Positions 1 through 7,650 of a DNA stretch of 12,207 nucleotides are shown piece after piece. Location of the stretch: assembly GCA_002474345.1 (NCBI GenBank), contig DKQD01000146.1, positions 15,571 to 27,777 on the forward strand. Direction: 5' to 3'. Numbering within the stretch: the first letter of the stretch is position 1; the number at the start of each line of letters is the position of its first letter. The notes beneath the pieces are model-generated. The model was not told where the DNA came from. It saw only the letters and a program-made list of their open reading frames with translations, and searched no databases. A program made the translations under genes and the position numbers. Origin of the DNA: Bacteriovoracaceae bacterium UBA7317 (GTDB lineage: Bacteria > Bdellovibrionota > Bacteriovoracia > Bacteriovoracales > Bacteriovoracaceae).

Positions 1-1148
1 GCTTTCATAAGACCAATATTACCCTCTTGAATAAGGTCTAAAAATTGGAGGCCTCTGTTTGTATACTTTTTTGCAATGGAGACAACAAGTCTAAGGTTCG
101 CTTCAACAAGTTGAGCCTTTGCCTGATCAGCTTTTTCCTCACCTTTTAGAATAATATTATAGACCTCTTTGATGGATTCAAAGTCCATTCCAGCGTCAAC
201 AGAAAGCCTTCTCAGTTTTCTAATAATATCTTCTTGGTTACGAATAAGCTGTTCTATTTTTGCATCTGTTGTGAAGAGGTCTTTTGCAACTTTTCTTTTA
301 AAGTTGTCGTCCTCCATGATTTTTTCGTAGATCTCTTTATATTGTTCTCTATTAGGCACTTCTAAAAACTTAAAGATTCTGTTCTCTTGGCTATAAAGGT
401 CTTTAAATTGATGGAAGTATTTCTTAACTGGGTCAACAAAAGAATTAATGATTTTCCTATTAAATGTTAGGTCAGCTAGAATTTCAGCAGCTTCATCAAA
501 CTTTGCTTTTTGCTCTTGGCTTAGAGTTTTAAAAGTTCCGTCTTCATTCAATGTTTCTTGAAGAATTAGTTTAACTTTTTCAACGACTTCATAAATTCTA
601 TCTTTTGTCTTCTTAATGTCAGCAGGAGATGATTCATCATCAAGTCCACGGACAAGTTCTTTAACTGTTTCGCTTGGGTTCTCAGAGTTTTCTATTTTCG
701 CCTTGAGTTTGACAATTTCTTTTAAGGCATGGGTTGAACTCAGAGAAGAAAGTATAATTTCTCTCTCCCCTTCTTCAATATCTTTGGCGATGACAACTTC
801 GCCCTCTCTTGTAAGAAGTGCTACTGAACCCATCCTCTTAAGGTATAACTTAACAGGGTCAGTAGAAGCTGATTTAAGCTCCGCTCTTTCTTCTTTTGAA
901 AGTGTTTCTTCTATAATTTCAGTGCCATCTAGCTTTATTCCTTCATCTTCTTCTTCTGTAATTTGGGCTTTTATTTCAATTCTTGCTTCTTTTATTTTTC
1001 CCATTATCGCGTCAATTTCTTTCTGACTGACGACTGAAACAGGAATAGCGTCATTAATTTCCTCTGGAGAAAGAAACTTTTGATCTTTTCCTTTTAAAAG
1101 AAGTTTAGAAAATGTCTTTGAATTGAGAAATTCTTCAACTAGTGACAT
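1..1148 (-). CDS. rpoD: RNA polymerase primary sigma factor RpoD (sigma-70), C-terminus cut off by window edge
   Basis: Housekeeping sigma factor that directs RNA polymerase to -35/-10 promoters. About 382 residues are present. Region 1.1 is recognisable near residues 8-60 ([20 protein letters not shown]...), a hallmark of primary rather than alternative sigma factors. Region 1.2 follows around residue 95 ([22 protein letters not shown]), then an acidic and lysine-rich non-conserved region. Region 2.1 begins as [20 protein letters not shown] and runs into [13 protein letters not shown] at the window edge. Regions 2.3-4.2, which read the -10 and -35 elements, lie outside. Start: the ATG at 1146-1148 has GAGGGGA upstream, and the N-terminus aligns with region 1.1 from the first residues. 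It lies 14 nt after dnaG, so the two are almost certainly cotranscribed. The segment before region 2.1 looks roughly 30 residues shorter than in E. coli, judged from memory. Identification is very secure. Confidence 0.97.
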   Translation of the reverse strand, partial: MSLVEEFLNSKTFSKLLLKGKDQKFLSPEEINDAIPVSVVSQKEIDAIMGKIKEARIEIKAQITEEEDEGIKLDGTEIIEETLSKEERAELKSASTDPVKLYLKRMGSVALLTREGEVVIAKDIEEGEREIILSSLSSTHALKEIVKLKAKIENSENPSETVKELVRGLDDESSPADIKKTKDRIYEVVEKVKLILQETLNEDGTFKTLSQEQKAKFDEAAEILADLTFNRKIINSFVDPVKKYFHQFKDLYSQENRIFKFLEVPNREQYKEIYEKIMEDDNFKRKVAKDLFTTDAKIEQLIRNQEDIIRKLRRLSVDAGMDFESIKEVYNIILKGEEKADQAKAQLVEANLRLVVSIAKKYTNRGLQFLDLIQEGNIGLMK

Positions 1149-1162
1149 CTGTATTCCCCTCA

Positions 1163-3046
1163 TTAAATATGAGCTTTTTGAGATTTTAAACTCTGTAAAT
1201 CGTTCTCTATTTTGTAGAGTTGGTTCATTATGTTTTTAATTTCCTCATCAGAAGAAAGTTGTTTAAGTTTTTCCAGAAAGGACTTTTTATCTCTTTTAAG
1301 GGAGTCTCTTTTTAACTCTATTTTTATATCGCTAAAAAACCTATTCCTTACTTTTTCCTCCACCGAGCGAGGAGCTAGTTGATAGAGAGCAGCTCCAACT
1401 ATCTCCTTTATCTCGATTGGGGTTTCTTCCCCCATCATCAAGCCTTCTACAAAACTATGATATTCCCGATCTTCTATTTCATAAATGAGATTTCTAAGTC
1501 TGGAAATATACCTTTGTACCTCAGTATTTACCACTAAATCAAGTATTTCAGAGAAGTCATGGGATAATAATAATTCGGGGTGTTGTGAAGCTATTTTGAT
1601 GAATGCTCTTTCGGATCTTGGAATATGTACTTTTTGTTTTGCTGACTTTGGGAGGAGGTTCTTTTCAACTTCTTGTTTTTGAATAGGGGGTGGCGTAGAT
1701 GGTTTTTTGCTTAATGCGTTGTGTGGCGTTTTAATGCCCTGGAGGTATGTAATATAAGATTCTTCAATTTTTAAGGGATTTGATTGAAAGCCTAGCTTTT
1801 TTGCAATGGAGATAATTCGCTCAGTTGCAGAGAGGTCTTTTCCCAGAGGTGAAATAACTTCAAAAACCTTATTTAATATACTTATTTTACCCTCTGTGTC
1901 ACCTTCCTCTGATTTTGAAGTTAAATCATTGATCATTTTATCCAGAAATGGAGCGCTACTCTTTATTTTTTCTTCAAAGGCTAAATTCCCTTCTTTCGTT
2001 AGAAATTCGTCTGGATCCTTATATGGACCTAGGTCTATAAAGTTTGGGATTATACCAATACTCATAAATTGATTATTTATTTTCTTGGTTGCTTTTAAGC
2101 CTGCTGGATCGTTGTCTAAGCATAAAAATATGTTTCTAGTGATATTTTTTATGAGGTTTAATGAGGAGTCTCCAAGGGAGGTACCCATAATTGCAATAGA
2201 GTTTTTAAATCCATTTTTATGAAGTGCGATAGCATCCATATTCCCTTCGCAGATAATAACTTGGTCTTTTTCTCTCATTTTTGGTTTGGAGAGGTGAAGA
2301 GGGTAGAGAAGGTTCTTCTTATCAAATAGAAAAGATGCTGGGGAGTTTAGGTATTTAGGTTTTTGATTAGGGTGAATTGCCCTGCTTGTGAAGCCCTGGA
2401 CAGACCCAAATTGATCCCAAATAGGAAATATAATTCTATCTCTAAATGTATCGTAAAATTTATTAGGGTTATTTCTGTCTCTTTTTATTAACCCAAGCTC
2501 TAGCGCAAGTTTTTGGAGAATATTCTTAGTTTTAAGGTTTTCAAATGTTTCAATATAATTGTTGATTGTACTTCTGTTTCTTGAGAAGCCAATTTGGAAG
2601 GTTTCTACCCAATTTTTTGGTAGTTCACGATCTTTGGTAAAGTCCCCAAAATGATGTGAGGAGCCCTCTTTGCCAATTGAAAAATAGATTTTGCTCACAA
2701 TTTCGAGAAGTTTTTTGGCATTTTCTAATTTAGGGTTTTTTTCTTTTTTTCCTAGATTGAAAGAATTAAAGTCTAAGCCCAGAATTTTAGAGATTTCTCT
2801 TAAAGAATCCAAAAAGTCTATGTTCTTGTATTTTTGGACAAATGTTATGACATCTCCACCTGTGTCACAGGCAAAGCACATAAACATTTTTCTTTGATCA
2901 TTTACAATAAGGGATGGGTTACTATCAGAGTGAAATGGACAAAGAGCCGTGTAGTAATGACCATTTTTTTTTAAAGGTAAATACTGGCCAACAACTCTAG
3001 ATAGAGGAGCCTCTTTTACTATTGTTTTTAAGTCTTCAAGAGACAT
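1163..3046 (-). CDS. dnaG: DNA primase DnaG
   Basis: Synthesises RNA primers for replication at the fork and docks on the DnaB helicase. The 627-residue length is normal for the family. The N-terminal CHC2 zinc-binding domain shows C36-x2-H39 and C57-x2-C60, with the typical [11 protein letters not shown] context. The RNA-polymerase core has FRDRIIFPI near residues 201-209 and [10 protein letters not shown] near 229. The TOPRIM catalytic metal site shows E267 in EGNMD (267-271) and D311/D313 in LDNDPAG (310-316). All expected acidic residues are intact, so the enzyme should be active. The C-terminal ~150 residues are the variable helicase-binding domain. The start ATG at 3044-3046 is preceded by AAGGA, which sits inside the end of trmB. 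trmB ends 6 nt upstream and rpoD begins 14 nt downstream, giving the macromolecular-synthesis gene order without rpsU. Confidence 0.97.
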   Translation of the reverse strand: MSLEDLKTIVKEAPLSRVVGQYLPLKKNGHYYTALCPFHSDSNPSLIVNDQRKMFMCFACDTGGDVITFVQKYKNIDFLDSLREISKILGLDFNSFNLGKKEKNPKLENAKKLLEIVSKIYFSIGKEGSSHHFGDFTKDRELPKNWVETFQIGFSRNRSTINNYIETFENLKTKNILQKLALELGLIKRDRNNPNKFYDTFRDRIIFPIWDQFGSVQGFTSRAIHPNQKPKYLNSPASFLFDKKNLLYPLHLSKPKMREKDQVIICEGNMDAIALHKNGFKNSIAIMGTSLGDSSLNLIKNITRNIFLCLDNDPAGLKATKKINNQFMSIGIIPNFIDLGPYKDPDEFLTKEGNLAFEEKIKSSAPFLDKMINDLTSKSEEGDTEGKISILNKVFEVISPLGKDLSATERIISIAKKLGFQSNPLKIEESYITYLQGIKTPHNALSKKPSTPPPIQKQEVEKNLLPKSAKQKVHIPRSERAFIKIASQHPELLLSHDFSEILDLVVNTEVQRYISRLRNLIYEIEDREYHSFVEGLMMGEETPIEIKEIVGAALYQLAPRSVEEKVRNRFFSDIKIELKRDSLKRDKKSFLEKLKQLSSDEEIKNIMNQLYKIENDLQSLKSQKAHI

Positions 3047-3052
3047 TTGCTT

Positions 3053-3742
3053 CTAGTCCTTGAGGCAGGTAAGCTCAAAACCTTTAATTGGTATACCTTT
3101 TTCTAAAAAGATCCTCTCAAATTTAGTCTTAAAGCTTGAGAGGAAGTGGTCTGGAAAATCACTTCGAATATCAAATGACATCATTTCAATCTCGAAAAGG
3201 CTGGATTCCATAAGAATGCCTTTCATCCATTCAGCGTATTCTTCATGATCAGTCTTTATAAAAAACTTGCCATTGGGTTTTAAAACTTTATGAACTTTTT
3301 TTAGAAACTCTTCTTGGAAAAGCCTCTTCTTTTTGTGTTTATTTTTTGGCCAAGGATCTGGAAAGAAATAAAGCACCTTGTCTATTTCTGACTCACCAAA
3401 GAGGCAATCAACTCTAGTTGCATTTGCCCGTAAGTAGAAGAAGTTTTCTTCTTGAAGTGTACTTAATTTTTTGGCCAGGTTAAATGATCTTTTAAATTTG
3501 TAATCCATACCAACGAAGTTAACTGAGGGATTTTTTGAGCAGTAGTCCCGCATAAAGTGACCGTAACCTGAGCCTATCTCCAAAATGAGTGGAGCTTGTC
3601 TTTTAAAAGCCTCTTGGTTCCATTTTCCTTTATAATTCTCACCTTCATTATCTCTCAGAACAAAGTTCTCAAAAGTTTTAAGTTTCTCATGGTAAGGGTT
3701 ATCATGAGTAAAATAAGGTAGGGGCGGGTGATTTGATTCCAT
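3053..3742 (-). CDS. trmB: tRNA (guanine-N7-)-methyltransferase TrmB
   Basis: SAM-dependent enzyme that forms m7G46 in the variable loop of many tRNAs; cytoplasmic. The 229-residue length is typical. Visible motifs are the SAM-binding glycine loop LEIGSGYGHFM (residues 54-64), an acidic end to strand 2 (VGMDYK, about 77-82), the family signature FFPDPWPKNKHKKKRL (126-141), and FFIKTDHEEYAEWM later in the chain. The PDPWP...K/R-rich block is diagnostic for TrmB. Start: the ATG at 3740-3742 is the first in frame, with only a weak AAAGAA-type ribosome site, and the N-terminal ~50 residues before the glycine loop match the usual layout. It lies between the aminotransferase (10 nt gap) and dnaG (6 nt gap), so it should be expressed with replication and transcription genes. 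Nothing is missing. Confidence 0.95.
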   Translation of the reverse strand: MESNHPPLPYFTHDNPYHEKLKTFENFVLRDNEGENYKGKWNQEAFKRQAPLILEIGSGYGHFMRDYCSKNPSVNFVGMDYKFKRSFNLAKKLSTLQEENFFYLRANATRVDCLFGESEIDKVLYFFPDPWPKNKHKKKRLFQEEFLKKVHKVLKPNGKFFIKTDHEEYAEWMKGILMESSLFEIEMMSFDIRSDFPDHFLSSFKTKFERIFLEKGIPIKGFELTCLKD

Positions 3743-3752
3743 AATTCTTTTA

Positions 3753-4892
3753 TTAAATTTTTAACTGAAAGTTCTCTTTGATTTTTGTCTCAAAAAACAT
3801 TTTAATATTATCTGCAACTTTTAAAATACTCTTTTCATCTAAAAAAGGTGTCATAGGGAGGCATAAGACCCGTCCGGCGAGCTTTTCAGCATTTTCACGC
3901 TCTCCGTGAAAGTTCTTTAAAGCAGGCTCTTGTGACATGCTCTTTTCGTAATATGGGGCACAACCGATATCAGCTTCCTGAAGTCGCTTTTGAAGGGATT
4001 TGCGCACCTCAACACTTTCTAGCTTAAGTGGAAAAAGATGCCAAGAAGAAAGCTCAAGGAATTTTTCTTCTGGCAGCGCGTTGCTGATTTCTGATAGGTG
4101 CTTGTAATATAGCTTAGCGACATTTTTTCTTTGATCATTAAGCTTTTCTGCATTTTGGAGCTTTAGATGCAAAACAGCTGCTTGAAGGTGATCACACCTC
4201 GAATTTCTACCAACCAAGTCAGTACTTCCGCGGCCATGGTTCCTTAATGACTTGATTTTTTCAGCCATGTCGCTGCAATTTGTTAGTATGGCTCCAGCAT
4301 CACCAATCGCACTAAGATTTTTGGTGGGGTAAAAAGAAAACGTCACAAGGTTTTTGCCAGATCCAACGGGAAACGACCTCTCTTTGTCGTAAAAAGCACC
4401 GAAAGCCTGAGCAGCATCTTCAATGATCGATATATTGTGTAATTTAGCAATTTCTTCGACTTCAGAGATAGGAGCCGGAAGACCGTATATATGGACTGGT
4501 ATAACAGCTTTTAAACTGTAGTTTGACGCTACTCTTGAAAAAGATTTCGGGCAGATAAGCCCAGTCGATGGGGAAACATCAATAAAGACAGGCTTCGCAC
4601 CAACATTAATGATGGCTTCAGCTGTTGCAAAAAATGTGATTCCCGGAAGACCCACGAGATCACCCTCTTTGATGCCAATTGCTCTAAGAGATATCTCTAA
4701 GGCATCGGTACCATTGGCAACCAAAAGACAATGATTGTTTTTTTGCATTGAAGAAAAGTCTTTTTCAAACTTAGTATTGAACTCACCTTCGACAAAACTG
4801 TTATCTTCAAGAATTTTGGAGATTCTTTCTTTCGCTAGTTGTTGGAAGGCATGATTGTGGAGTGATTTAAAATCGTAAAATGGAACAACCAT
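3753..4892 (-). CDS. DegT/DnrJ/EryC1/StrS-family PLP-dependent aminotransferase
   Basis: Fold-type I PLP enzyme. Members usually transaminate nucleotide-linked keto-sugars for LPS, capsule or glycoprotein sugars. At 379 residues the length is normal. Visible motifs: NGTDALEISLRA (60-71, cofactor phosphate region), LPGITFFATAEAI (82-94), IIEDAAQAFGA (156-166) with D159 and Q162 positioned to hold the pyridine ring, and SFYPTKNLSAIGDAGAI with K191 as the expected Schiff-base lysine. LVGRNSRCDHLQAAVL matches the conserved G(x)N-R-D-xQAA substrate region. Start: the ATG at 4890-4892 has a strong AAGGAG at 4898-4903, spaced 5 nt. It is the first gene of the run into trmB-dnaG-rpoD (10 nt gap). No sugar dehydratase or acyltransferase partner is present, so the actual substrate cannot be told. 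Family call is secure; specific role is open. Confidence 0.93.
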   Translation of the reverse strand: MVVPFYDFKSLHNHAFQQLAKERISKILEDNSFVEGEFNTKFEKDFSSMQKNNHCLLVANGTDALEISLRAIGIKEGDLVGLPGITFFATAEAIINVGAKPVFIDVSPSTGLICPKSFSRVASNYSLKAVIPVHIYGLPAPISEVEEIAKLHNISIIEDAAQAFGAFYDKERSFPVGSGKNLVTFSFYPTKNLSAIGDAGAILTNCSDMAEKIKSLRNHGRGSTDLVGRNSRCDHLQAAVLHLKLQNAEKLNDQRKNVAKLYYKHLSEISNALPEEKFLELSSWHLFPLKLESVEVRKSLQKRLQEADIGCAPYYEKSMSQEPALKNFHGERENAEKLAGRVLCLPMTPFLDEKSILKVADNIKMFFETKIKENFQLKI

Positions 4893-5017
4893 AGAGGCTC
4901 CTTGATACTTGTTGAAAGAGGTCTTGCGGTAAGTTTGCTTACTAATAATTTGTAATTAAGTCAATTCCTAAGGGTTGGAAGGAAGAGAGGATCCTTCATT
5001 TGCTTGAAGAAAGCTCT

Positions 5018-5260
5018 TTATTTTTTTTTCTTTGATTTTAGCATCTCTTCAATGATGAAGGCAGCTTTTTTTGCTGTGTCTTTGTCATTGAGTTCACGAG
5101 AAATGCTTGTTTTTATGCTTTCGATTAGTGCCTTATCCTCTTGTTTGCTTCCCTCTTTTTTCGGAGCTCTTTTTTTTTGGGGTTTATCAGAACTTTTGTT
5201 AGATAAACTCTTTTTAGATTTTTGCTTTTTAAAAAGCTTATCAAATTTTGTCTTATTCAT
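5018..5260 (-). CDS. Hypothetical lysine-rich small protein (80 aa)
   Basis: I do not recognise this protein. It has 80 residues, of which I count 25 lysines (about 31%). The first ~40 residues are low-complexity K/S/P/Q sequence of the kind expected to be disordered (e.g. KPQKKRAPKKEGSK). Residues ~41-75 (EDKALIESIKTSISREL... AAFIIEEML) look amphipathic and helical, and the chain ends in four lysines. No signal peptide or membrane segment is seen. The basic tail resembles those of nucleic-acid-binding proteins, but that is inference only. The start ATG at 5258-5260 lies 5 nt after the stop of the upstream 80-residue gene and has no clear Shine-Dalgarno, suggesting translation coupled to it. 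degT lies 125 nt downstream on the same strand. Lysine-rich translations can arise by chance in AT-rich DNA, so some doubt remains; the coupling supports a real gene. Confidence 0.65.
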   Translation of the reverse strand: MNKTKFDKLFKKQKSKKSLSNKSSDKPQKKRAPKKEGSKQEDKALIESIKTSISRELNDKDTAKKAAFIIEEMLKSKKKK

Positions 5261-5265
5261 TTTTG

Positions 5266-5508
5266 TTAAAAAATAGCTTCATTTGTTTTTTTATAGGCTT
5301 TTGAAACTTTTTTTAAGTGTTTTTCTACAACATTGATAAGTTCAAGCTTCGATGTTCTTGGACTCATACCTATAGGTAGTGCAGAATAGATAATTTCATC
5401 ATCTATTTCTGAAAATGCATACCATGTGTTTCCAAGCTTTTGGAAAAGCACATCGGACTCAAAAGTTTCTAGGTTCTTAGTATAACTTTTATTGCTCTTA
5501 GTTTTCAT
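5266..5508 (-). CDS. Hypothetical protein (80 aa)
   Basis: Unrecognised small protein. A basic, polar N-terminus (residues 1-15) is followed by a compact-looking segment, FQKLGNTWYAFSEIDDEIIYSALPIG, which reads as two or three beta strands, and then a helix-like stretch (SKLELINVVEKHLKKVSKAYKK). No signal peptide, metal motif or transmembrane segment is visible. Composition is ordinary for a soluble cytoplasmic protein. Start: the ATG at 5506-5508 is supported by TAGGAG at 5518-5523, about 9 nt upstream, a good ribosome site. Its stop is 5 nt before the lysine-rich 80-residue gene, so the two probably form a bicistronic unit and may act together. The 127-nt gap upstream separates it from the envelope-protein pair. 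Function unknown. Confidence 0.75.
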   Translation of the reverse strand: MKTKSNKSYTKNLETFESDVLFQKLGNTWYAFSEIDDEIIYSALPIGMSPRTSKLELINVVEKHLKKVSKAYKKTNEAIF

Positions 5509-5635
5509 GATAATTAACTCCTATTAGAAGGAATCTAGTTTCATTTGATAATTAGACGATCGACTAAGAACACCTGGACTTTACTTTTTTATTTGAATGA
5601 ATTTATGTAGGCAAAAAGATGTCGTTATAAAATCT

Positions 5636-6619
5636 CTAGAAGTCGCTAGAAAGACCGACTGAAAAGAAAAGTTGAGTTTGTGTAGCTAGAATAACCTGAT
5701 CCTTCCGAGACCATAAAGAGTCATATGAGTTGGGTTTAGATAATGATTTATAGCTAGATGGAGGGTGGATAGTTAATTGTCCAGATATATAAGCATTTAA
5801 GTTTCTGAAAAAATTTTTAATTGTAAGTCTATTTATTAACTGTGGAGAAAAGCTAAAACCAGAAAACAATCTTTTGTTTTGAGAAATACTTTTGTCTGAA
5901 ATAGTTACCGTTTTTCTCAGATAATTAATGGGAATTGCTAATGTAAAAGTTAAATCAAACTTTTCTGACTTATAACTATCGAAGGAAATAACTGGACCAA
6001 TCTCTAATAACCATTGGAATTCATTTGATTTATAGGAGTCAAACGTAGTTACCTGTGCTTTAGAGTAACTAATTGAAGCAGTTCCTCCGAAATAAGTCCT
6101 TCCTGATTTATCCAATTTAACTTTTTTTGAATAGGATGATTTTAGTCGATATTGGTTGTTAAAAGACTCATTTGCTATTTTTTTACTGTAATTATAGCGG
6201 CTATTTAAGGGAGTACCAATACTAAAACCAATAGAACCTCTTCTTGTTTTTGATGAATTGAAAGGGTAACTTTTTTCTAAAGGCTCTTCTAGTCTGTAGT
6301 CAGTTGAATCTTTAGGCTTTTTAAAAGAAAGTTCGTTAGTGTTTTTAAAATATATTCTGATATGTTCTTTTAAAATGAATGAAGGTTGACCGTTTTTATT
6401 TATGGTTTCTAAAAAAGTGTCTGATTTTTCTTTATTTTTCTTAACAACTATTATTTGCCCCTTTCTTAAATACTCCGTAACTTCAGAAGATATATTTGCC
6501 TTTTTAAAAAGAGGAGCATTCAAGGAAACTATAGTTGCCTTAAATATACCGTAACAAAGCCCTGAAAAAGGGTATAAAAAAAGAATCATTAAAATGGTTT
6601 TTTTTGTGTATTTTAACAT
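5636..6619 (-). CDS. Hypothetical exported protein, SH3-like N-terminus plus predicted outer-membrane beta-barrel
   Basis: Unrecognised 327-residue protein. The N-terminus is a signal peptide: KYTKK, then a hydrophobic run ILMILFLYPFSG, with likely cleavage near residues 22-25. Residues ~27-90 look like a bacterial SH3-type module (ATIVSLNAPLFKKAN, LRKGQIIVV, then FLETINKNGQPSFILKEHI). From ~115 onward the sequence alternates polar and hydrophobic or aromatic residues in strand-length blocks (RGSIGFSIGTPL, FQWLLEIGPVISF, FDLTFTLAIPI, TQTQLFFSVGLSSDF). It ends in phenylalanine, the classic C-terminal residue of outer-membrane barrels recognised by BamA. FDSYKS occurs twice (residues 193 and 213). 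The gene overlaps the upstream 301-residue gene by one base in a TAATG stop/start, indicating translational coupling. Cell-envelope location is inference from these features; function unknown. Confidence 0.8.
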   Translation of the reverse strand: MLKYTKKTILMILFLYPFSGLCYGIFKATIVSLNAPLFKKANISSEVTEYLRKGQIIVVKKNKEKSDTFLETINKNGQPSFILKEHIRIYFKNTNELSFKKPKDSTDYRLEEPLEKSYPFNSSKTRRGSIGFSIGTPLNSRYNYSKKIANESFNNQYRLKSSYSKKVKLDKSGRTYFGGTASISYSKAQVTTFDSYKSNEFQWLLEIGPVISFDSYKSEKFDLTFTLAIPINYLRKTVTISDKSISQNKRLFSGFSFSPQLINRLTIKNFFRNLNAYISGQLTIHPPSSYKSLSKPNSYDSLWSRKDQVILATQTQLFFSVGLSSDF

Positions 6620-7524
6620 TACAAAATACTTTTGTTTTGAATACCAATAAAAATGTCATAACTAAAATAAGAGCTTTGATCAAAAAAAAGGGAGTCACTA
6701 TTTTTCTTAAAAAATGATTGATGGTGGGACCCCCCTATTCCTAATTTTAAATTATATTTCTTTATTAGAGTTATTTTTTTTGACAACTTCACTCTAAAAG
6801 AGCTGGTAGACAATTCTACTTTTTCTCCTTGGATTATTGTATTTTGGAAAAGAGTTTTAAGACCGTAGAAAGATAATTGGATATTTTCTAAAATTGAATA
6901 AGAGAAATCTTTAGTTTTTAAAGTAAAACCTAAGTCAATTTTTGATATCATAGATTCTTTTTGATTCCCCTCTCTTGATAAAGAGGTACTAATACCGAAA
7001 AAAATGGGAAGTTTCGATTTTAATGTTAGGTCGTATAGAATTGATGAATAATTTTTGCTTGTTTTTAATAAAGAGTTATTTTTTGAATCATAAAAAGAAA
7101 GTGTAAAATAATTTATCTCGAAAAAAAAATCATTGTTAAGAGAAATATCTTTGTCAAAAGAGTCTCTTTTCATTTTCTTAAATGTTGGCTTGAAAAACTT
7201 TGGGCTTTCATCAAAATTTGCCAGCTTATCTAAGTTAAAAATACTTTTAGAATTAACAAGAAAGCGGGGCTGATTTTTCTGGTCAACAATTGTAAAAAAA
7301 GGGTTTTCTGGTGAAGAGCTAAAGGCTTTTGCATGAATTTTTTTGTGAGTTTTCAAGTCTCTTTTATTTTTTATGTCAAAAAGGACAGTATTTTTTGGAA
7401 TAATAACAACAAATATTTTTTCTCCGTCGGTCAATTCCTGACGTTTAGCCGCGTGACCATTAGATAATATAAAAACTATGGTAATAAATAAAAAAATGGG
7501 CCTTATAGGTTCAAATCGTTTCAT
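6619..7524 (-). CDS. Hypothetical exported protein, related in layout to the adjacent 327-aa protein
   Basis: Unrecognised 301-residue protein. A signal peptide is visible: KRFEPIR, a hydrophobic stretch IFLFITIVFIL, and a GHAA cleavage site near residue 25. Residues ~36-95 carry a strand-rich module containing FFTIVDQKNQPRFLVNSKSI, which aligns with FLETINKNGQPSFILKEHI in the neighbouring gene product, so the two probably share an N-terminal domain. The remainder (from ~130) is rich in strand-like alternating segments (FFFEINYFTLSFY, LPIFFGISTSLS, YNLKLGIGG, YFSYDIFIGI), suggesting a beta-barrel or beta-sandwich. The last residue is Leu rather than Phe. Start: the ATG at 7522-7524 has only a weak AGAG upstream but places the signal peptide correctly. 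It is first of a two-gene coupled unit and divergent from the M50 protease gene across 126 nt. Function unknown. Confidence 0.78.
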   Translation of the reverse strand: MKRFEPIRPIFLFITIVFILSNGHAAKRQELTDGEKIFVVIIPKNTVLFDIKNKRDLKTHKKIHAKAFSSSPENPFFTIVDQKNQPRFLVNSKSIFNLDKLANFDESPKFFKPTFKKMKRDSFDKDISLNNDFFFEINYFTLSFYDSKNNSLLKTSKNYSSILYDLTLKSKLPIFFGISTSLSREGNQKESMISKIDLGFTLKTKDFSYSILENIQLSFYGLKTLFQNTIIQGEKVELSTSSFRVKLSKKITLIKKYNLKLGIGGSHHQSFFKKNSDSLFFDQSSYFSYDIFIGIQNKSIL

Positions 7525-7641
7525 ATGCTCTAATTATGTTACGAATTTTTTTTTTTACATGTGGTCATGCGTTAACTGACTGAGATAAAGAACTCTAAAA
7601 AAAATTATTTGGGTTGCGACAAAGTCCTCTGTTTGGTATTT

Positions 7642-7645
7642 AGGA
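7642..7645 (+). promoter_or_regulatory. Ribosome binding site deciding the M50 protease start
   Basis: AGGA lies 5 nt before the ATG at 7651. The open frame extends upstream to a TTG at 7609, but that codon has no Shine-Dalgarno sequence and would add a 14-residue Cys-containing stretch not expected before the first membrane helix. The ATG at 7651 is therefore preferred. Confidence 0.6.
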
Positions 7646-7650
7646 ACTCT

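Noticed and set aside
616..1026. Plus-strand 136-residue open frame opposite rpoD
   Set aside because: Serine- and isoleucine-rich antisense translation of a clearly coding region (sigma-70 non-conserved region); no ribosome site and no protein-like features.
1485..2897. Several plus-strand open frames opposite dnaG
   Set aside because: All lie wholly within the dnaG coding sequence on the other strand and read as low-quality shadows.
4935..4964. TTGACT on the minus strand (4959-4964) as a -35 for the aminotransferase operon
   Set aside because: At 16-18 nt spacing the -10 candidates (such as TAAGCA) are poor. A promoter is expected in this 125-nt gap, but I cannot place it.
4981..5010. GAAGG...CCTTC inverted repeat downstream of the lysine-rich gene as a terminator
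   Set aside because: No U-tract follows on the minus strand and the stem is only 5 bp.
5004..5276. Plus-strand 90-residue Phe/Leu/Ser-rich frame that looks membrane-like
   Set aside because: It is the antisense of the lysine-rich small gene (AAA read as TTT), so the hydrophobicity is a by-product. The minus frame has coupling to its neighbour.
5611..5640. AGAT...ATCTTTTT just after the stop of the 327-residue gene as a minus-strand terminator
   Set aside because: Only a 4-bp stem with an 11-nt loop; too weak to call.
7546..7556. Run of 11 Ts between the divergent genes as a terminator or phase-variable tract
   Set aside because: No hairpin precedes it and no transcript runs into it. It lies in a divergent promoter region of AT-rich DNA; length variation cannot be judged from one sequence.
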